Source: CAZEAC01 sp964510065
GTDB taxonomy: Bacteria; Bdellovibrionota_C; UBA2361; CAIXSY01
Direction: 5' to 3'
Length of the DNA: 30,633 nucleotides
Assembly (NCBI GenBank): GCA_964510065.1
Contig: CAZEAC010000050.1
Location: 1 to 30,633, forward strand
The notes beneath the pieces were generated by a model. That model saw only the letters and a program-made list of their open reading frames with translations, ran no database searches and was not told the origin of the DNA. The position numbers and the translations under genes are program-made. The number at the start of each line of letters is the position of its first letter. Within the stretch, counting starts at the first letter, position 1. This document shows positions 1 to 8,647 of the stretch, in pieces.

Positions 1-73
1 GCTAGATTCCTTGGCTCCAGAATGCAACTCATTTGGTGCTAATTCCAAAAGCCAAAGAACCTAGAGCAAAAGC

Positions 74-844
74 TTATTGTACCGAGCCTCTTGCTTTCTT
101 AAGTAGCGCAATAATCTCTTTGCGCGCGTCATCGGGCGTGTGCGCTGGATTCTCGAAGGGGATTTGTAGTGACTCTTCCTCGCGCTCAGAATTGAGTTGC
201 AGCCGAAAGCCTTGCGCATTTATCGCGCACATCTGAATCCGAAAACGCGAGGCATCAAAATCGCTATACGCCTCAGTGATTTCTTTAAGCGCTTCGTAGT
301 GATCAAAGTTCATGTGGTCGAGAATTGAGAGCCCCTCGTATGCAAGCGGATCCGCGGACGCGGCACAAAAATCTGTGCCACTAACCCAGCCGATATCGCC
401 AAACCCACCTATCCAACGAATGCGACTCGGCTTTCCCGAAAAGAATACAAAGTCATGCGCGAGTTCGCGCGAAGACGCTTTGGGAAAGCGCCGAAAATAA
501 CTCTCTGCGCATTGCTCACGATGCGTGTCTCCTACTTCGCGCAATTCCACGAGGAGCGTTGCTCGTGCATGTGCCTGAGGATCGAACATCCCATATTGGT
601 CGACAATGGTAACACTCGCGCGGCTATCTTTTCTTAAGTTCTTGCAGTGCTCAGAGATCTGTGAGAGCGACACGACAATCTCGGCAGAAGGCAAAATATC
701 GTAACAAATGAGCGACCCAAAGGGATACCCCTGAAACTTATCAGGTGAAGACTCGCGGACCAGCGTCGAGAGCATTCCATGGCGGTGCAACGTAACAAAA
801 TCGCGCGATGCAGCGGTTATTTCCCTAAGGCCTTCTTGATCCAT
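74..844 (-). CDS. HugZ/DUF2470-like haem-binding, pyridoxamine-phosphate-oxidase-fold protein
   Basis: A 256-aa cytoplasmic protein. The N-terminal half (about 1-150) looks like the split-barrel FMN-binding/PNPOx-like fold: a start segment with LHRHGMLSTLV, then YPFGSLICYDILPSAEIVVSL, as in HugZ-type haem utilisation proteins. The C-terminal part (about 165-250) matches the DUF2470 pattern, with LDHMNFDHYEALKEI corresponding to the family HMNxDHxxA motif. Family members bind haem or help degrade it. The ATG at 842-844 is used; no strong ribosome site precedes it. It diverges from ctaB (haem O synthase) with about 75 bp between starts, so a haem-related role fits the context. Domain assignment is by motif memory, and the exact substrate or activity is not determinable here. 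Confidence 0.8.
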   Translation of the reverse strand: MDQEGLREITAASRDFVTLHRHGMLSTLVRESSPDKFQGYPFGSLICYDILPSAEIVVSLSQISEHCKNLRKDSRASVTIVDQYGMFDPQAHARATLLVELREVGDTHREQCAESYFRRFPKASSRELAHDFVFFSGKPSRIRWIGGFGDIGWVSGTDFCAASADPLAYEGLSILDHMNFDHYEALKEITEAYSDFDASRFRIQMCAINAQGFRLQLNSEREEESLQIPFENPAHTPDDARKEIIALLKKARGSVQ

Positions 845-853
845 TCACTTAGA

Positions 854-881
854 TTGACAAAATGTAACGACGATGTAATTT
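854..881 (+). promoter_or_regulatory. Candidate sigma70 promoter for ctaB
   Basis: TTGACA at 854-859, a 16-bp spacer, then TAATTT at 876-881. It lies in the divergent HugZ-like/ctaB gap, 38 bp upstream of the ctaB ATG. The -35 matches consensus perfectly and the -10 is weaker. Confidence 0.5.
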
Positions 882-919
882 TAACAATTAACATATCCAG
901 TACCTTAGGCAAACGACAA

Positions 920-1804
920 ATGATTGCGAGCTATCTTTCGCTAACAAAGCCCCGAATTACCTTAATGGTGGTGGTGACAGCGGCAATCGGCTATTTCTTA
1001 GCAAGCCGATCACTCGTTGGGAGCTCACTTCCCGGCGCCGGGTCCGATGTGTTTTGGCATCTCTTCTTTACGCTCTTTGGAACGGCATTAACATCAAGCG
1101 GAGCCGGAGTCCTAAACCACTATCTAGAGCGAGATTGCGACGCGCTGATGAAGCGCACCTGCAAGCGCCCGCTGCCTTTGGGCGACATCTCGCCAGCAAA
1201 TGCGCTGGGATTTGGCGCGACGCTCGTGATAATCGGAACTATAGTATTAGTTGCGGAGGCAAACCTTCTTACAGGATTCTTGGCGCTCCTTACCGCATTT
1301 CTTTATGTTGTAGTGTACACGCCGTTAAAAAGAGTCAGCTGGCTCAATACGTTCATCGGCGCGATACCGGGAGCGATTCCTCCTATGGGTGGCTGGGCCG
1401 CCGCAAGCGGGGAGCTTTCACTCGGCGCTTGGGTCCTGTTTGCAATTATGTTTATTTGGCAGCATCCGCACTTTTATGCGATTGCCTGGATGTTTCGCGA
1501 GGATTATGCCCGTGGAGGTTTTCAGATGCTGCCGGTTGTCGAGCCCGATGGCAAAAGTACTTTTCGGCAAATATTGATATACTCGCTGCTCCTGCTGCCG
1601 GTATCTTCGATTCCCTACTTCATTGGAATGTCAGGGGCCATATATCTGTGGGGAGTAGTAGTTATGGGACTCGGGATTATTGCGCTTAGTGTCAAGCTTA
1701 TCGACACTCGCTCAATGCTCGATGCAAGGCGCATGCTTCGCGCGACGGTGCTTTACCTTCCCGTGCTTTTAGTACTGATTATGTCTGATATGAGCTTACA
1801 ATGA
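920..1804 (+). CDS. ctaB: Protoheme IX farnesyltransferase (haem O synthase)
   Basis: A 294-aa polytopic inner-membrane UbiA-superfamily enzyme that transfers farnesyl to haem B, giving haem O for haem-copper oxidases. The start SYLSLTKPRITLMVVVTA is typical of CtaB/CyoE. The Asp-rich prenyl-diphosphate motif NHYLERDCDALMKRT is at about residues 66-80, followed by KRPLPLG. The second conserved loop YTPLKRVSWLNTFIGAIPGA and the segment WQHPHFYAIAW also fit. The reading frame stays open from 779, but the ATG at 920 gives the usual family length and N-terminus and lies just after a promoter-like sequence. The stop overlaps the next ATG (ATGA), so the aminopeptidase is probably cotranscribed. Confidence 0.95.
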   Translation: MIASYLSLTKPRITLMVVVTAAIGYFLASRSLVGSSLPGAGSDVFWHLFFTLFGTALTSSGAGVLNHYLERDCDALMKRTCKRPLPLGDISPANALGFGATLVIIGTIVLVAEANLLTGFLALLTAFLYVVVYTPLKRVSWLNTFIGAIPGAIPPMGGWAAASGELSLGAWVLFAIMFIWQHPHFYAIAWMFREDYARGGFQMLPVVEPDGKSTFRQILIYSLLLLPVSSIPYFIGMSGAIYLWGVVVMGLGIIALSVKLIDTRSMLDARRMLRATVLYLPVLLVLIMSDMSLQ

Positions 1805-2910
1805 GCGACCCGCGTTTCGACAAATTGGCGACACTGCTTGTGAACTATTCGGTGCGTGCAAGGCGTGACGATCGTGTACTTCTCGATCTTACCGACATAC
1901 CCGACGAATTTTCAATTGCGCTTATGCGCGCCGTTCGAAAGGCAAAGGCACATCCGTTTATTTCGCTCAAACATAGTCGGATAAGTCGCGAAGTGGTTAT
2001 TGAATCGAACTCAAAGCACGCCAAGATCCTCTCCGGTCTTATGCTTCACGAAATGAAGCAGATGAATTGTTATATCGCGATTCGCGGGAGCGATAATGTC
2101 AACGAAACTTCCGATGTGCCGCAGGAGACCATGGCGGTGTTCTCCAAATCGCTTCGCAATGTACTAAACTACCGCGTCAACAAAACACGCTGGTGTGTAC
2201 TTCGCTGGCCAAGTCCGAGCATGGCGCAGTCAGCAGGAATGAGCACCGAGGCATTTGAGAAATTTTATTTCGACGTGTGCACAATGAACTATCCGCGCAT
2301 GGCGAAAGCGATGATTCCGCTAAAAAAGCGCATGGAGCGCGCGGACATTGTTGAAATTCGAAGTCCCGGGACCAAGCTCCGCTTCAGCATTAAGGGCATT
2401 GGCGCCATCCCCTGTAAGGGCGACTTTAATATTCCCGACGGCGAGATCTTCAGCTGTCCGGTAAAGGATTCCGTCGAGGGCACGATACAGTACAACGCGC
2501 CGACAGTATATCAAGGCGTGCGTTTTGAGAATGTGAAGCTCAAGTTCCAAAAAGGTAAGATAGTCGAAGCGACTTCGAGTAATTCCAAACGGCTGAACGA
2601 GATTCTCGATACTGATCCAGGCGCTCGCTATATTGGCGAATTTGCAATTGCCTTTAATCCATTTATCAAAGATCCGATGGGCGACATACTCTTCGATGAA
2701 AAGATTGCCGGGTCTCTTCACTTCACCCCTGGACAAGCGTATGAGATTGCCGATAACGGCAATCGCTCCTCAGTCCATTGGGACATGGTCTTAATTCAGC
2801 GCCCTGAGTGGGGAGGCGGAGAGATCTATTTTGATGGTGAGCTGATTCGTAAAAATGGGCGCTTCATTCCGCGTGACCTTCAAGGGTTGAATCCTGAAAA
2901 ATTGAAGTGA
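1801..2910 (+). CDS. M29-family (thermophilic metalloprotease/AmpS-type) aminopeptidase
   Basis: A 369-aa protein with the M29 hallmarks in order: GTKLRFSIKG, NIPDGEIFSCPVKDSVEG (the metal-binding NxPxGE segment), GARYIGEFAIAFNPFI, DEKIAGSLHFTPGQAY and SSVHWDMVL. Known family members are dimeric cytosolic aminopeptidases with two metal ions held by Glu, His and Asp residues in these motifs, and this protein keeps the expected E, H and D positions. Its length is slightly below the usual 370-410. It overlaps ctaB by 4 bp (ATGA), suggesting translational coupling, although no functional link to haem synthesis is known. Substrate preference is not predictable. Confidence 0.88.
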   Translation: MSDPRFDKLATLLVNYSVRARRDDRVLLDLTDIPDEFSIALMRAVRKAKAHPFISLKHSRISREVVIESNSKHAKILSGLMLHEMKQMNCYIAIRGSDNVNETSDVPQETMAVFSKSLRNVLNYRVNKTRWCVLRWPSPSMAQSAGMSTEAFEKFYFDVCTMNYPRMAKAMIPLKKRMERADIVEIRSPGTKLRFSIKGIGAIPCKGDFNIPDGEIFSCPVKDSVEGTIQYNAPTVYQGVRFENVKLKFQKGKIVEATSSNSKRLNEILDTDPGARYIGEFAIAFNPFIKDPMGDILFDEKIAGSLHFTPGQAYEIADNGNRSSVHWDMVLIQRPEWGGGEIYFDGELIRKNGRFIPRDLQGLNPEKLK

Positions 2911-3191
2911 ACGTTTCGGACTAATTGCGCTTATCTCAAAACCGAAGTCGCCAACAAAGCAAATCTATATTTTCAAAAGGGGCGACAGGGCAACGTAAAG
3001 TTGCATCAGCTTTCCTATTGTTAAGAGGTAAACTCGGTCAGTAGTAAGGTTTGTATCGCCAGCTCCGCAATTTGCGGTAGCTATGTCAATAAGCTGAGAA
3101 AAAACAAGGAATGAGCGCCAAATCGCGCTTGAGTAGGATACTCAATATTGAGATAATTACGGGAGCAATTTCAAAAACAGTATAAACCAAT

Positions 3192-3587
3192 ATGATAGTA
3201 GCAGAATCACAGGACAGCGAACGAGAGGTATTCGACCGCGACCCATTAATTCAAGCTGCAATCTGCCTTCGGAACGGAGTTCGCAACTTGAGCCCGGACA
3301 GTGGAGGAGAATATCCAACACACACCTGTGGCGAACAGATGCTGGCATCTTTGGATTATACTTTTAAAAAGTATCCTCATTTGCTCGCCATGAGCGATCG
3401 ACAAGCGATGCTCAAAGCTTGTGTGGCTGCTCTTACCCACCACCTTATTGATGGTCAAAATACATTCGCGCGAGATATATTTGTGGTTGCTGAATGGCTA
3501 TCAAAGAGCCTGGTTTCCGGAGCAAATCGCCCAGGGTTTAAAACTACCTTTGCTGATTTTCGATCTGCTAAATTGCCTAGCAAATAA
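3192..3587 (+). CDS. Unknown 131-aa protein
   Basis: I do not recognise this protein. It is soluble and probably helical, with an acidic N-terminus and no signal peptide or membrane segment. The C-terminal half contains the amphipathic stretch QAMLKACVAALTHHLIDGQ. The ATG at 3192 has no ribosome-binding site. A TATAAA hexamer ends only 5 nt upstream, which would fit a leaderless message if it is a -10 box. It follows a 281-bp gap after the aminopeptidase and precedes the binding protein by 74 bp. Antisense open frames exist here, so its reality is moderately supported only. Confidence 0.45.
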   Translation: MIVAESQDSEREVFDRDPLIQAAICLRNGVRNLSPDSGGEYPTHTCGEQMLASLDYTFKKYPHLLAMSDRQAMLKACVAALTHHLIDGQNTFARDIFVVAEWLSKSLVSGANRPGFKTTFADFRSAKLPSK

Positions 3588-3661
3588 GCCATCCGAGCAC
3601 TATGACACCTTGACGTAGGTGGCAGATCAAAGATGGAATAGCGGATCTCTTCTGAGATGAC

Positions 3662-4714
3662 ATGAAAGCAACACGCAGAATCTTCTTAAGCACACTTACT
3701 GCTCTTCTCTTGATTCCGCAATTAATCTTCGCGCAGTCCAAGCAGAACTCCCCAACAATTGGTTTTATACTTCTAGGAAACGGAATTCGGGATGGGGCGC
3801 TTCTTGCGCAGCAAGATATCAGGAGCAAAGGCCAGGCAATTACGCTTATTTTCGAAGACAATCGCGGCGATCTGGCTACCTCATCTACAATTGGAAGCAG
3901 GCTCAGCAAAGTCGAGAAAGTAGATGCATTTGTTTCAATAATCTCCGGCGTTGCCAATCTATTACGACCGATCGCGACTCAGGCTGGTATTATTAATATT
4001 GGAATCTGCTCCGAACCTGAGGTGGCTGACGGAAAAAATAGCTTCATCAATTACCTCACTGCGCAGCAGGGAGTCGCCAAATTTATAGAGCATATCGCTG
4101 CTGGCACGTCGTTAGGTATCTATAGTCTCAACGAGTCAGGATTCCTGCGCATTGTCGAAGAACTCAAACGCGAGGCGAACTCGAAATTAGAAATTATTTA
4201 TACCGAAACTTTCGATAAAGAGACTTTGGACTTTCGTCCTGTGTTAATGAGAAGAAAGAGTGCAACGCCTGATGCATTATTGATTCTCGGGCTTTCTCCC
4301 GAGATAGAGTCTCTAGTCAGGCAAGCCCGAAGTCTCGGGATTGCCACTGCTGTAACTTCAATCGAGGGGTTCGGACTAGCAAACGATAAATCGCCATTTG
4401 AAGGAGCATGGTTCATTGACTCCGCCGTCCCAAACTCGGAATTCCGTGCTCGATTCTTGAAGACTTACGGTCACGAAGTTACACCGGGCGCCGGACACTC
4501 TTATGATTCAGTCATGTTGTTGGCGCAAGCTTTTGCGTCGGCCTCCACGCCGACCAGGTCAATAGATCGGACAAAGGCACTCACCGCATTTCGAGCAATT
4601 CAAGATTTCCGAGGAACGACGGGTATGCTCAACGTTCAACCCAACGGAGTCATCTGGAGCGAAGCTTCGGTCAAGATCATTCGAAATGGCAAGCCCGAGC
4701 TATTAGGCCATTAG
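3662..4714 (+). CDS. Periplasmic type-1 binding protein (branched-chain amino-acid/amide ABC family), orphan
   Basis: A 350-aa secreted protein. A Sec signal peptide covers about residues 1-25 (basic start KATRR, a hydrophobic core, then an FAQS cleavage-like site). The rest resembles Peripla_BP_6/LivJ-type receptors: ITLIFEDNRGD near the N-terminus, a central SIISGVANLLRPIATQAG, the second-lobe start SLGIYSLNESGF, ALLILGLSPEIESLVRQARS and, late, GAGHSYDSVMLLAQAF. The TTGMLNVQPNG segment is the usual C-terminal receptor signature. No permease or ATPase genes are next to it, so it is an orphan receptor or serves a transporter or sensor elsewhere. Ligand unknown. Confidence 0.8.
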   Translation: MKATRRIFLSTLTALLLIPQLIFAQSKQNSPTIGFILLGNGIRDGALLAQQDIRSKGQAITLIFEDNRGDLATSSTIGSRLSKVEKVDAFVSIISGVANLLRPIATQAGIINIGICSEPEVADGKNSFINYLTAQQGVAKFIEHIAAGTSLGIYSLNESGFLRIVEELKREANSKLEIIYTETFDKETLDFRPVLMRRKSATPDALLILGLSPEIESLVRQARSLGIATAVTSIEGFGLANDKSPFEGAWFIDSAVPNSEFRARFLKTYGHEVTPGAGHSYDSVMLLAQAFASASTPTRSIDRTKALTAFRAIQDFRGTTGMLNVQPNGVIWSEASVKIIRNGKPELLGH

Positions 4715-4782
4715 CCCGCAGCTCTCGCTCCGGCGAGCCTTCATGAGATTTGTGGCTCAGTATTTTTACTTTTCTCCCGTTT

Positions 4783-4810
4783 TTGACTACCAGCCAAGTA
4801 CTGCTATAGT
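4783..4810 (+). promoter_or_regulatory. Candidate sigma70 promoter for the CPBP protease
   Basis: TTGACT at 4783-4788, a 16-bp spacer, TATAGT at 4805-4810. The ATG of the next gene is 32 bp downstream of the -10. Both hexamers match consensus at 5 of 6 bases. Confidence 0.6.
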
Positions 4811-4842
4811 CGACCAGCTTTTCTAGATTCCCATAGCAGTTT

Positions 4843-5757
4843 ATGGAACCAAGTCAGCCTCTTAGTACTACTTCAAGTTCAAGGAGCAATACGCCTCCGC
4901 ACAGTGATATGACAGCTAGTGGTACAACAGCGGGGGAGTCGCACGATCTGGCCACTACGATGAAAACAACGACGCTACCTCAGTATTCTCGTGAGGAGCT
5001 ACGGCGTGAGCTTGAGCCAAAGATACACGATGGGTTTATGTGTGCCCTTGGGAAATTTGGTCTGCGCGCGGCCGAGAAATCGTCAATGACCGATGCAGAA
5101 CTATCTAAGATAGTTCAGGAGTATGGTGCGCTAGGAATACTGACTTTACCAAAGAAAGTTACACTCAACGGGCCTGAATTGCAATTTACCCAACGTGTGA
5201 AGGCACAATTCCAAGACGCCTTTTCCAATCTCACCAGAGCTGCAAGTGTCGTTATTCACACCGAGATTGCCGGACTCCTTACGGCAGGAATTGCTGCGGT
5301 CTTGGCTAAGTTAGCCTTTAACATGGGACCGCATATGGGAAACCCTGGCGGAGCCGAAAGCGTACATAAGATTGCTGAGGACTTTTCGCCGATCGCTTCG
5401 GCAGCAGCGATTCTCGGCATTTCCACTATTGAAGAGTTTATCTTTCGTGGTGTACCGCTCGGCGCACTTTATCTCGGCGCTCGATTTTCAAAAAAGGTCG
5501 CGGCATATGCGCCACTTGTCGGAATCGCATCGGCGACAGTGTTTGCGTTGGCGCATAATTTGACTTCGCCGGGCAGTGCACCCGGAATTCTCCTTAGCGC
5601 CAATACCCTATTTCGAGTCGATGCCCTTCCCATTCCACAATTTTTCTTCGGTCTCGCCGCGTGGCATGTCGCCTGTAAGTACGGCTTTCCGTACGCTGTA
5701 CTGGCGCATTGCGCCATAAATTCCGTCGCTATGATTGCAATATCTCTTCTTGGATGA
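4843..5757 (+). CDS. CPBP-family intramembrane metalloprotease (Abi/Rce1-like)
   Basis: A 304-aa membrane protein. The first 100 residues or so are hydrophilic (Ser/Thr-rich start, then an Arg/Glu-rich helix). Several membrane segments follow. The three CPBP motifs are visible: EEFIFRG (EExxxR, about residue 198), FALAHN (about 239) and LAHCAINS (about 291), which supply the catalytic Glu and metal-binding His residues. In bacteria this family includes CAAX-type proteases, bacteriocin self-immunity proteins and membrane-stress proteins. The long soluble N-terminal extension is unusual for short CPBP proteins. A well-formed promoter lies just upstream and no strong ribosome site is seen. It converges on ccmH with 40 bp between stops. 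Confidence 0.85.
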   Translation: MEPSQPLSTTSSSRSNTPPHSDMTASGTTAGESHDLATTMKTTTLPQYSREELRRELEPKIHDGFMCALGKFGLRAAEKSSMTDAELSKIVQEYGALGILTLPKKVTLNGPELQFTQRVKAQFQDAFSNLTRAASVVIHTEIAGLLTAGIAAVLAKLAFNMGPHMGNPGGAESVHKIAEDFSPIASAAAILGISTIEEFIFRGVPLGALYLGARFSKKVAAYAPLVGIASATVFALAHNLTSPGSAPGILLSANTLFRVDALPIPQFFFGLAAWHVACKYGFPYAVLAHCAINSVAMIAISLLG

Positions 5758-5797
5758 CGGGAAAGTCTCGGAAACAAGATTCCTCTTCGCCACGCTT

Positions 5798-6250
5798 TCA
5801 CTTCAATAGATTCTCGATACGCTCACGCATTTCCTCTGATGGAGCCGACACCGTACTACCGTCTTCCACTCCTCTCTTTCCTCGAAGCCAAAGAACAACG
5901 AAAAGAAAACCCACGACAAGCAGAAAAAAAGGTGCAACCCATGCCACTAGACCAAACCCTTCAGCGCGCGGCGCCGCGCGCATTGCTTCTCCGTACACTG
6001 TAATTAACGCCTCTTCAATTTCCGCGCGCGACTCGCCACGATTGAGCCGCTCCAATATGTTATGACGAAGCTCCGTGGCCGAACTGCTTGGACAATCAAC
6101 AAGCAACCTTCCAGGACAAAAGGGACTCATTATCGAGGCCGAGATCTCTTGCATTGTCTCCTCGTGCTTGGAAGGGCCATCGGCGTAAAGCATCGCCGGC
6201 GCGAGGAACAGCCAGCATACAGCGACAAAAATTTGTACATTACGCGCCAT
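5798..6250 (-). CDS. ccmH: Cytochrome c-type biogenesis protein CcmH/NrfF family
   Basis: A 150-aa protein with an N-terminal signal/anchor (about 5-24), a periplasmic domain and a C-terminal membrane helix (about 107-127, VAPFFLLVVGFLFVVLWL), the usual CcmH layout. The redox motif is the variant SPFCPGRLLVDCPSSSA, with cysteines spaced C-x8-C rather than the canonical CxxC. This variant is familiar to me from deltaproteobacterial and related CcmH proteins. The helix-rich section REEIEEAL-like (RAEIEEALITVYGEA) follows as expected. It overlaps the pyrE end by 11 bp on the same strand, an odd partner. No other ccm genes are in the window. It would keep apocytochrome c cysteines reduced for haem ligation. 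Confidence 0.87.
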   Translation of the reverse strand: MARNVQIFVAVCWLFLAPAMLYADGPSKHEETMQEISASIMSPFCPGRLLVDCPSSSATELRHNILERLNRGESRAEIEEALITVYGEAMRAAPRAEGFGLVAWVAPFFLLVVGFLFVVLWLRGKRGVEDGSTVSAPSEEMRERIENLLK

Positions 6251-6926
6251 ACTGCTCCAAATATTTCTGTGCCTTTGAATGCTGCTCGCTGCTCAAAACA
6301 ACCCCTGAATCATTTTGTGCAGAGAGGAAATTGATAATTTCGCGAATCTGAAGAAGTGGATACACCCGCACACCCAGCTGTTTTTCGGCCTCAGTAAGCG
6401 CAGATACGTCACTCTCACCTCGTTCCTGGCGATCAACCGCTATCACCACACCTCCAACTTTTACCTTGAGATCTTCCGTAAGCATCGGCACAACCTTACG
6501 AAGTGTTGTCCCGGCGGTAATAACATCCTCGACAATAATAATACTGTCTCCGCGACCAATTTTCTTTCCGACAATTAATCCACCATCGCCATGGTCTTTG
6601 GCCTCTTTGCGATCGAACGCGAAGCCAACATTTTTTTGGAACCGAAGCTCTAGCGCCGAGGCCGTGGCTACACAAAGTGGGATGCCCTTATAGGCTGGAC
6701 CGAAGATAACATTTCTATCAATCGGATCCTGCAGCAGCTTTCGCTCGATAATATGCCGTGCGTAAAAGCCTCCGAGCGCTGAAATCTTTGCGCCGTCATC
6801 AAAACTTCCAGTATTTACGAAATAGGGCGCTTTCCGTCCCGACTTAAGCGTGAAGTCACCAAAGCTCAACGCGCCGGATTTAACCAAAAATACGATAAAT
6901 TCGCGTTGGTAGTCATTGAGCATCAT
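6240..6926 (-). CDS. pyrE: Orotate phosphoribosyltransferase
   Basis: A 228-aa enzyme converting orotate plus PRPP to OMP in pyrimidine synthesis. Seen: the N-terminal FTLKSGRKAPYFVNTG, NVIFGPAYKGIPL, the Lys-rich catalytic loop FDRKEAKDHGDGG and the PRPP-binding motif IIIVEDVITAGTTL. A TTG-started frame extends to 6965, but the tandem ATGs at 6926 and 6923 give the family-typical N-terminus. A TATAAC hexamer ends about 9 nt before the ATG, with TTGTTG 18 bp further up, and there is no ribosome-binding site, so a leaderless or very short leader is possible. It is followed by ccmH with an 11-bp overlap. Confidence 0.95.
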   Translation of the reverse strand: MMLNDYQREFIVFLVKSGALSFGDFTLKSGRKAPYFVNTGSFDDGAKISALGGFYARHIIERKLLQDPIDRNVIFGPAYKGIPLCVATASALELRFQKNVGFAFDRKEAKDHGDGGLIVGKKIGRGDSIIIVEDVITAGTTLRKVVPMLTEDLKVKVGGVVIAVDRQERGESDVSALTEAEKQLGVRVYPLLQIREIINFLSAQNDSGVVLSSEQHSKAQKYLEQYGA

Positions 6927-7046
6927 GGCTAAATAGTTATAGCTCTTTGGGCAGATTAGCAACAACAGAAACGCGAGAGCGGCAATTGTTCACTTTTTAC
7001 AGCTCTCCTCGCTAGAACTATCCATTAGAGCTATGTACTTGCACGC

Positions 7047-7955
7047 TCACACAAGCACCACGGGATCTTCTTTCACAAAAAACTCTGCTCCGGGCGCATA
7101 ATCCTTATCTCGAATAAAAGCAAAAGCGATGCTTCGTAATATCTGATCTTGGCACATGCTGCTCACTACTTCGCCAATTCGATCCGGCGCGGATGCTTTT
7201 TCAGACGTTTCGCGGGCAAATACCGCGTCTCCGACTGCCATTTTTGAGGCGCTCTGAAGACGAACGACCCTTCGTGGAGCTTTTCCGCGAGAGCTAATCT
7301 TCTCTATAACTTCTTGGCCCACATAGCAGCCTTTATTGTGGCTCAGGGCATGCTCTAAAGGCGCCTCAAGGAGCAGCACCTGATCGTTAAGCTCTTCAGG
7401 GAAACTCACGACATTGGCATCAAAACGCCGCTCGAAATATTCGTTTGTCGTGAGCGCCCTGCTCGAACCACTTAACGTATTTGTCAAAAATTTGGAAAGC
7501 TCTGCACAAGACCCGACTACATCAACACCCGGCTCATTCGAACGCCGGCAAAGAGTTGCTCGAAGCACTCCTTCAACCATAGTAGAGTGGCCCTCCGCAA
7601 CTCCTGCTGCGTCGAGCGTCCGTCGAAGCGGCTCGCAATTAAAAAAATGACATAGCGAGAATTCTCTGCTTCGGTCGATTACTTCAACTCGATCAGCAAC
7701 AAGATAGCGCTTGAACGCTGCAAGCACTTGCTCTAAAGCTCCGCCATCACACACAAGCATAAAGCTCTCCTCGGCAACACGATGCACACGGAACAGCCCT
7801 TCAATCTTGCCTTGCGGAGTAAGCACCGCGGCTTCTAGTACGTGAGAAACGGCGAGCCCACGAATATCGTTACTTAAACGGGAATTAAGATAGCGCGCGG
7901 CGTCTCGACCGCGAACTTCAAAAAACAGCGCACCGGGGAAAAGGTAATGTTGCAT
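7047..7955 (-). CDS. ygfZ: YgfZ/GcvT-domain folate-binding protein
   Basis: A 302-aa protein of the YgfZ (COG0354) family: tetrahydrofolate-dependent factors that maintain certain Fe-S enzymes such as MiaB. The diagnostic motif KGCYVGQEVIEKISSRGKA is at about residues 209-227 and contains the conserved Cys. The start FEVRGRDAARYLNSRLSNDI is the expected folate-fold beginning, and VLTPQGKIEGLFRVHR follows as in the family. It starts 21 bp after the lepB stop on the same strand and is probably cotranscribed with it. No clear ribosome-binding site precedes the ATG at 7953-7955. Confidence 0.9.
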   Translation of the reverse strand: MQHYLFPGALFFEVRGRDAARYLNSRLSNDIRGLAVSHVLEAAVLTPQGKIEGLFRVHRVAEESFMLVCDGGALEQVLAAFKRYLVADRVEVIDRSREFSLCHFFNCEPLRRTLDAAGVAEGHSTMVEGVLRATLCRRSNEPGVDVVGSCAELSKFLTNTLSGSSRALTTNEYFERRFDANVVSFPEELNDQVLLLEAPLEHALSHNKGCYVGQEVIEKISSRGKAPRRVVRLQSASKMAVGDAVFARETSEKASAPDRIGEVVSSMCQDQILRSIAFAFIRDKDYAPGAEFFVKEDPVVLV

Positions 7956-7976
7956 AACGAGTATGCACGCCGCACG

Positions 7977-8591
7977 CTAGCGCAGAATCGTACCGACACG
8001 TGAAAGAAAATCAGACAGTGTAAAGTAAATGAGAAGTGCTCTTCCTTTAATTCTCGAAATTTCAAGGAAATGATACTCCCAGTAGCGCGAGTCTCGCGAT
8101 CTATCCCGATTATCGCCGAGAAGCAGTACCGAGTTTTCTGGCACCACTGCCGGTCCAAAATTTCCGCCGGGACTTCCACCATCAATCCAACGTGCATACG
8201 GTTCATTCAATACCGCGCCATTGATAAGCACGGTTGTGCCCTTCACCTCGACAGTCTCACCGGGTAAGCCGACTACACGCTTAATAATATTTATTGCCGA
8301 CTCATCTTCGAGCGGCGTCTGTCTCTCATCTGGGCGGGTAAACACCACGATATCGCCACGTTTCGGAGTCGAATACTGCCACAGCGTGTCAGTAACAAAA
8401 GGCAACCGCAAGCCGTAAGAAAGTTTAGAAACGAGAATATGATCGGTAATTTTCAGCGTCGGAACCATCGACTCGGAAGGGATTTTAAACGGTTCGACAA
8501 GCGAGCCACGGATAAGAATAACGATTACAACAATGACAACAACAGACTTGGTGAAAGAGATAACTTCAGCAAGCTTCGGGTTTAGGGGCAT
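7977..8591 (-). CDS. lepB: Signal peptidase I
   Basis: A 204-aa S26A leader peptidase that removes signal peptides from exported proteins at the inner membrane. One membrane anchor (about residues 11-28) precedes EPFKIPSESMVPTL, with the catalytic Ser at 41. The box with the general-base Lys is INIIKRVVGLPGE (Lys at about 104), and box E is LLGDNRDRSRDSRYW. The frame is open up to a TTG at 8723, and a GTG at 8621 is another start. I prefer the ATG at 8591 because the GTG lies inside an 11-bp hairpin (8616-8647) and the ATG gives a normal N-terminus. Start confidence is only moderate. It precedes ygfZ. Confidence 0.92.
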   Translation of the reverse strand: MPLNPKLAEVISFTKSVVVIVVIVILIRGSLVEPFKIPSESMVPTLKITDHILVSKLSYGLRLPFVTDTLWQYSTPKRGDIVVFTRPDERQTPLEDESAINIIKRVVGLPGETVEVKGTTVLINGAVLNEPYARWIDGGSPGGNFGPAVVPENSVLLLGDNRDRSRDSRYWEYHFLEISRIKGRALLIYFTLSDFLSRVGTILR

Positions 8592-8615
8592 ACAAAGCAA
8601 CCAGAAAAAGAATGA

Positions 8616-8647
8616 CTTCACGAGAGTAGTACTTCTCTCTCGTGAAG
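8616..8647 (-). terminator. 11-bp hairpin with T-rich tail before lepB (terminator or attenuator)
   Basis: CTTCACGAGAG (8616-8626) and CTCTCGTGAAG (8637-8647) are perfect inverted repeats around a 10-nt loop. Read on the - strand the stem is followed by TCATTCTTTTTC. It sits 47 bp after the stop of the 107-aa gene and 24 bp before the lepB ATG. It could therefore end the upstream message, or attenuate transcription into lepB. TTGTCT and TACTCT with a 17-bp spacer overlap the stem on the - strand, so a lepB promoter could also lie here. Confidence 0.5.

Noticed and set aside
2..64. An imperfect 15-bp inverted repeat (CTAGATTCCTTGGCT and partner, 13 of 15 matching) after the HugZ-like gene.
   Set aside because: The loop is long (33 nt), there is no U-run and it lies at the window edge, so it is not convincing as a terminator.
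1054..1689. A 211-codon open frame overlapping ctaB in another frame.
   Set aside because: It is fully inside a clearly recognised gene and the product is Arg/Ser/Cys-rich with no domain, a typical shadow frame.
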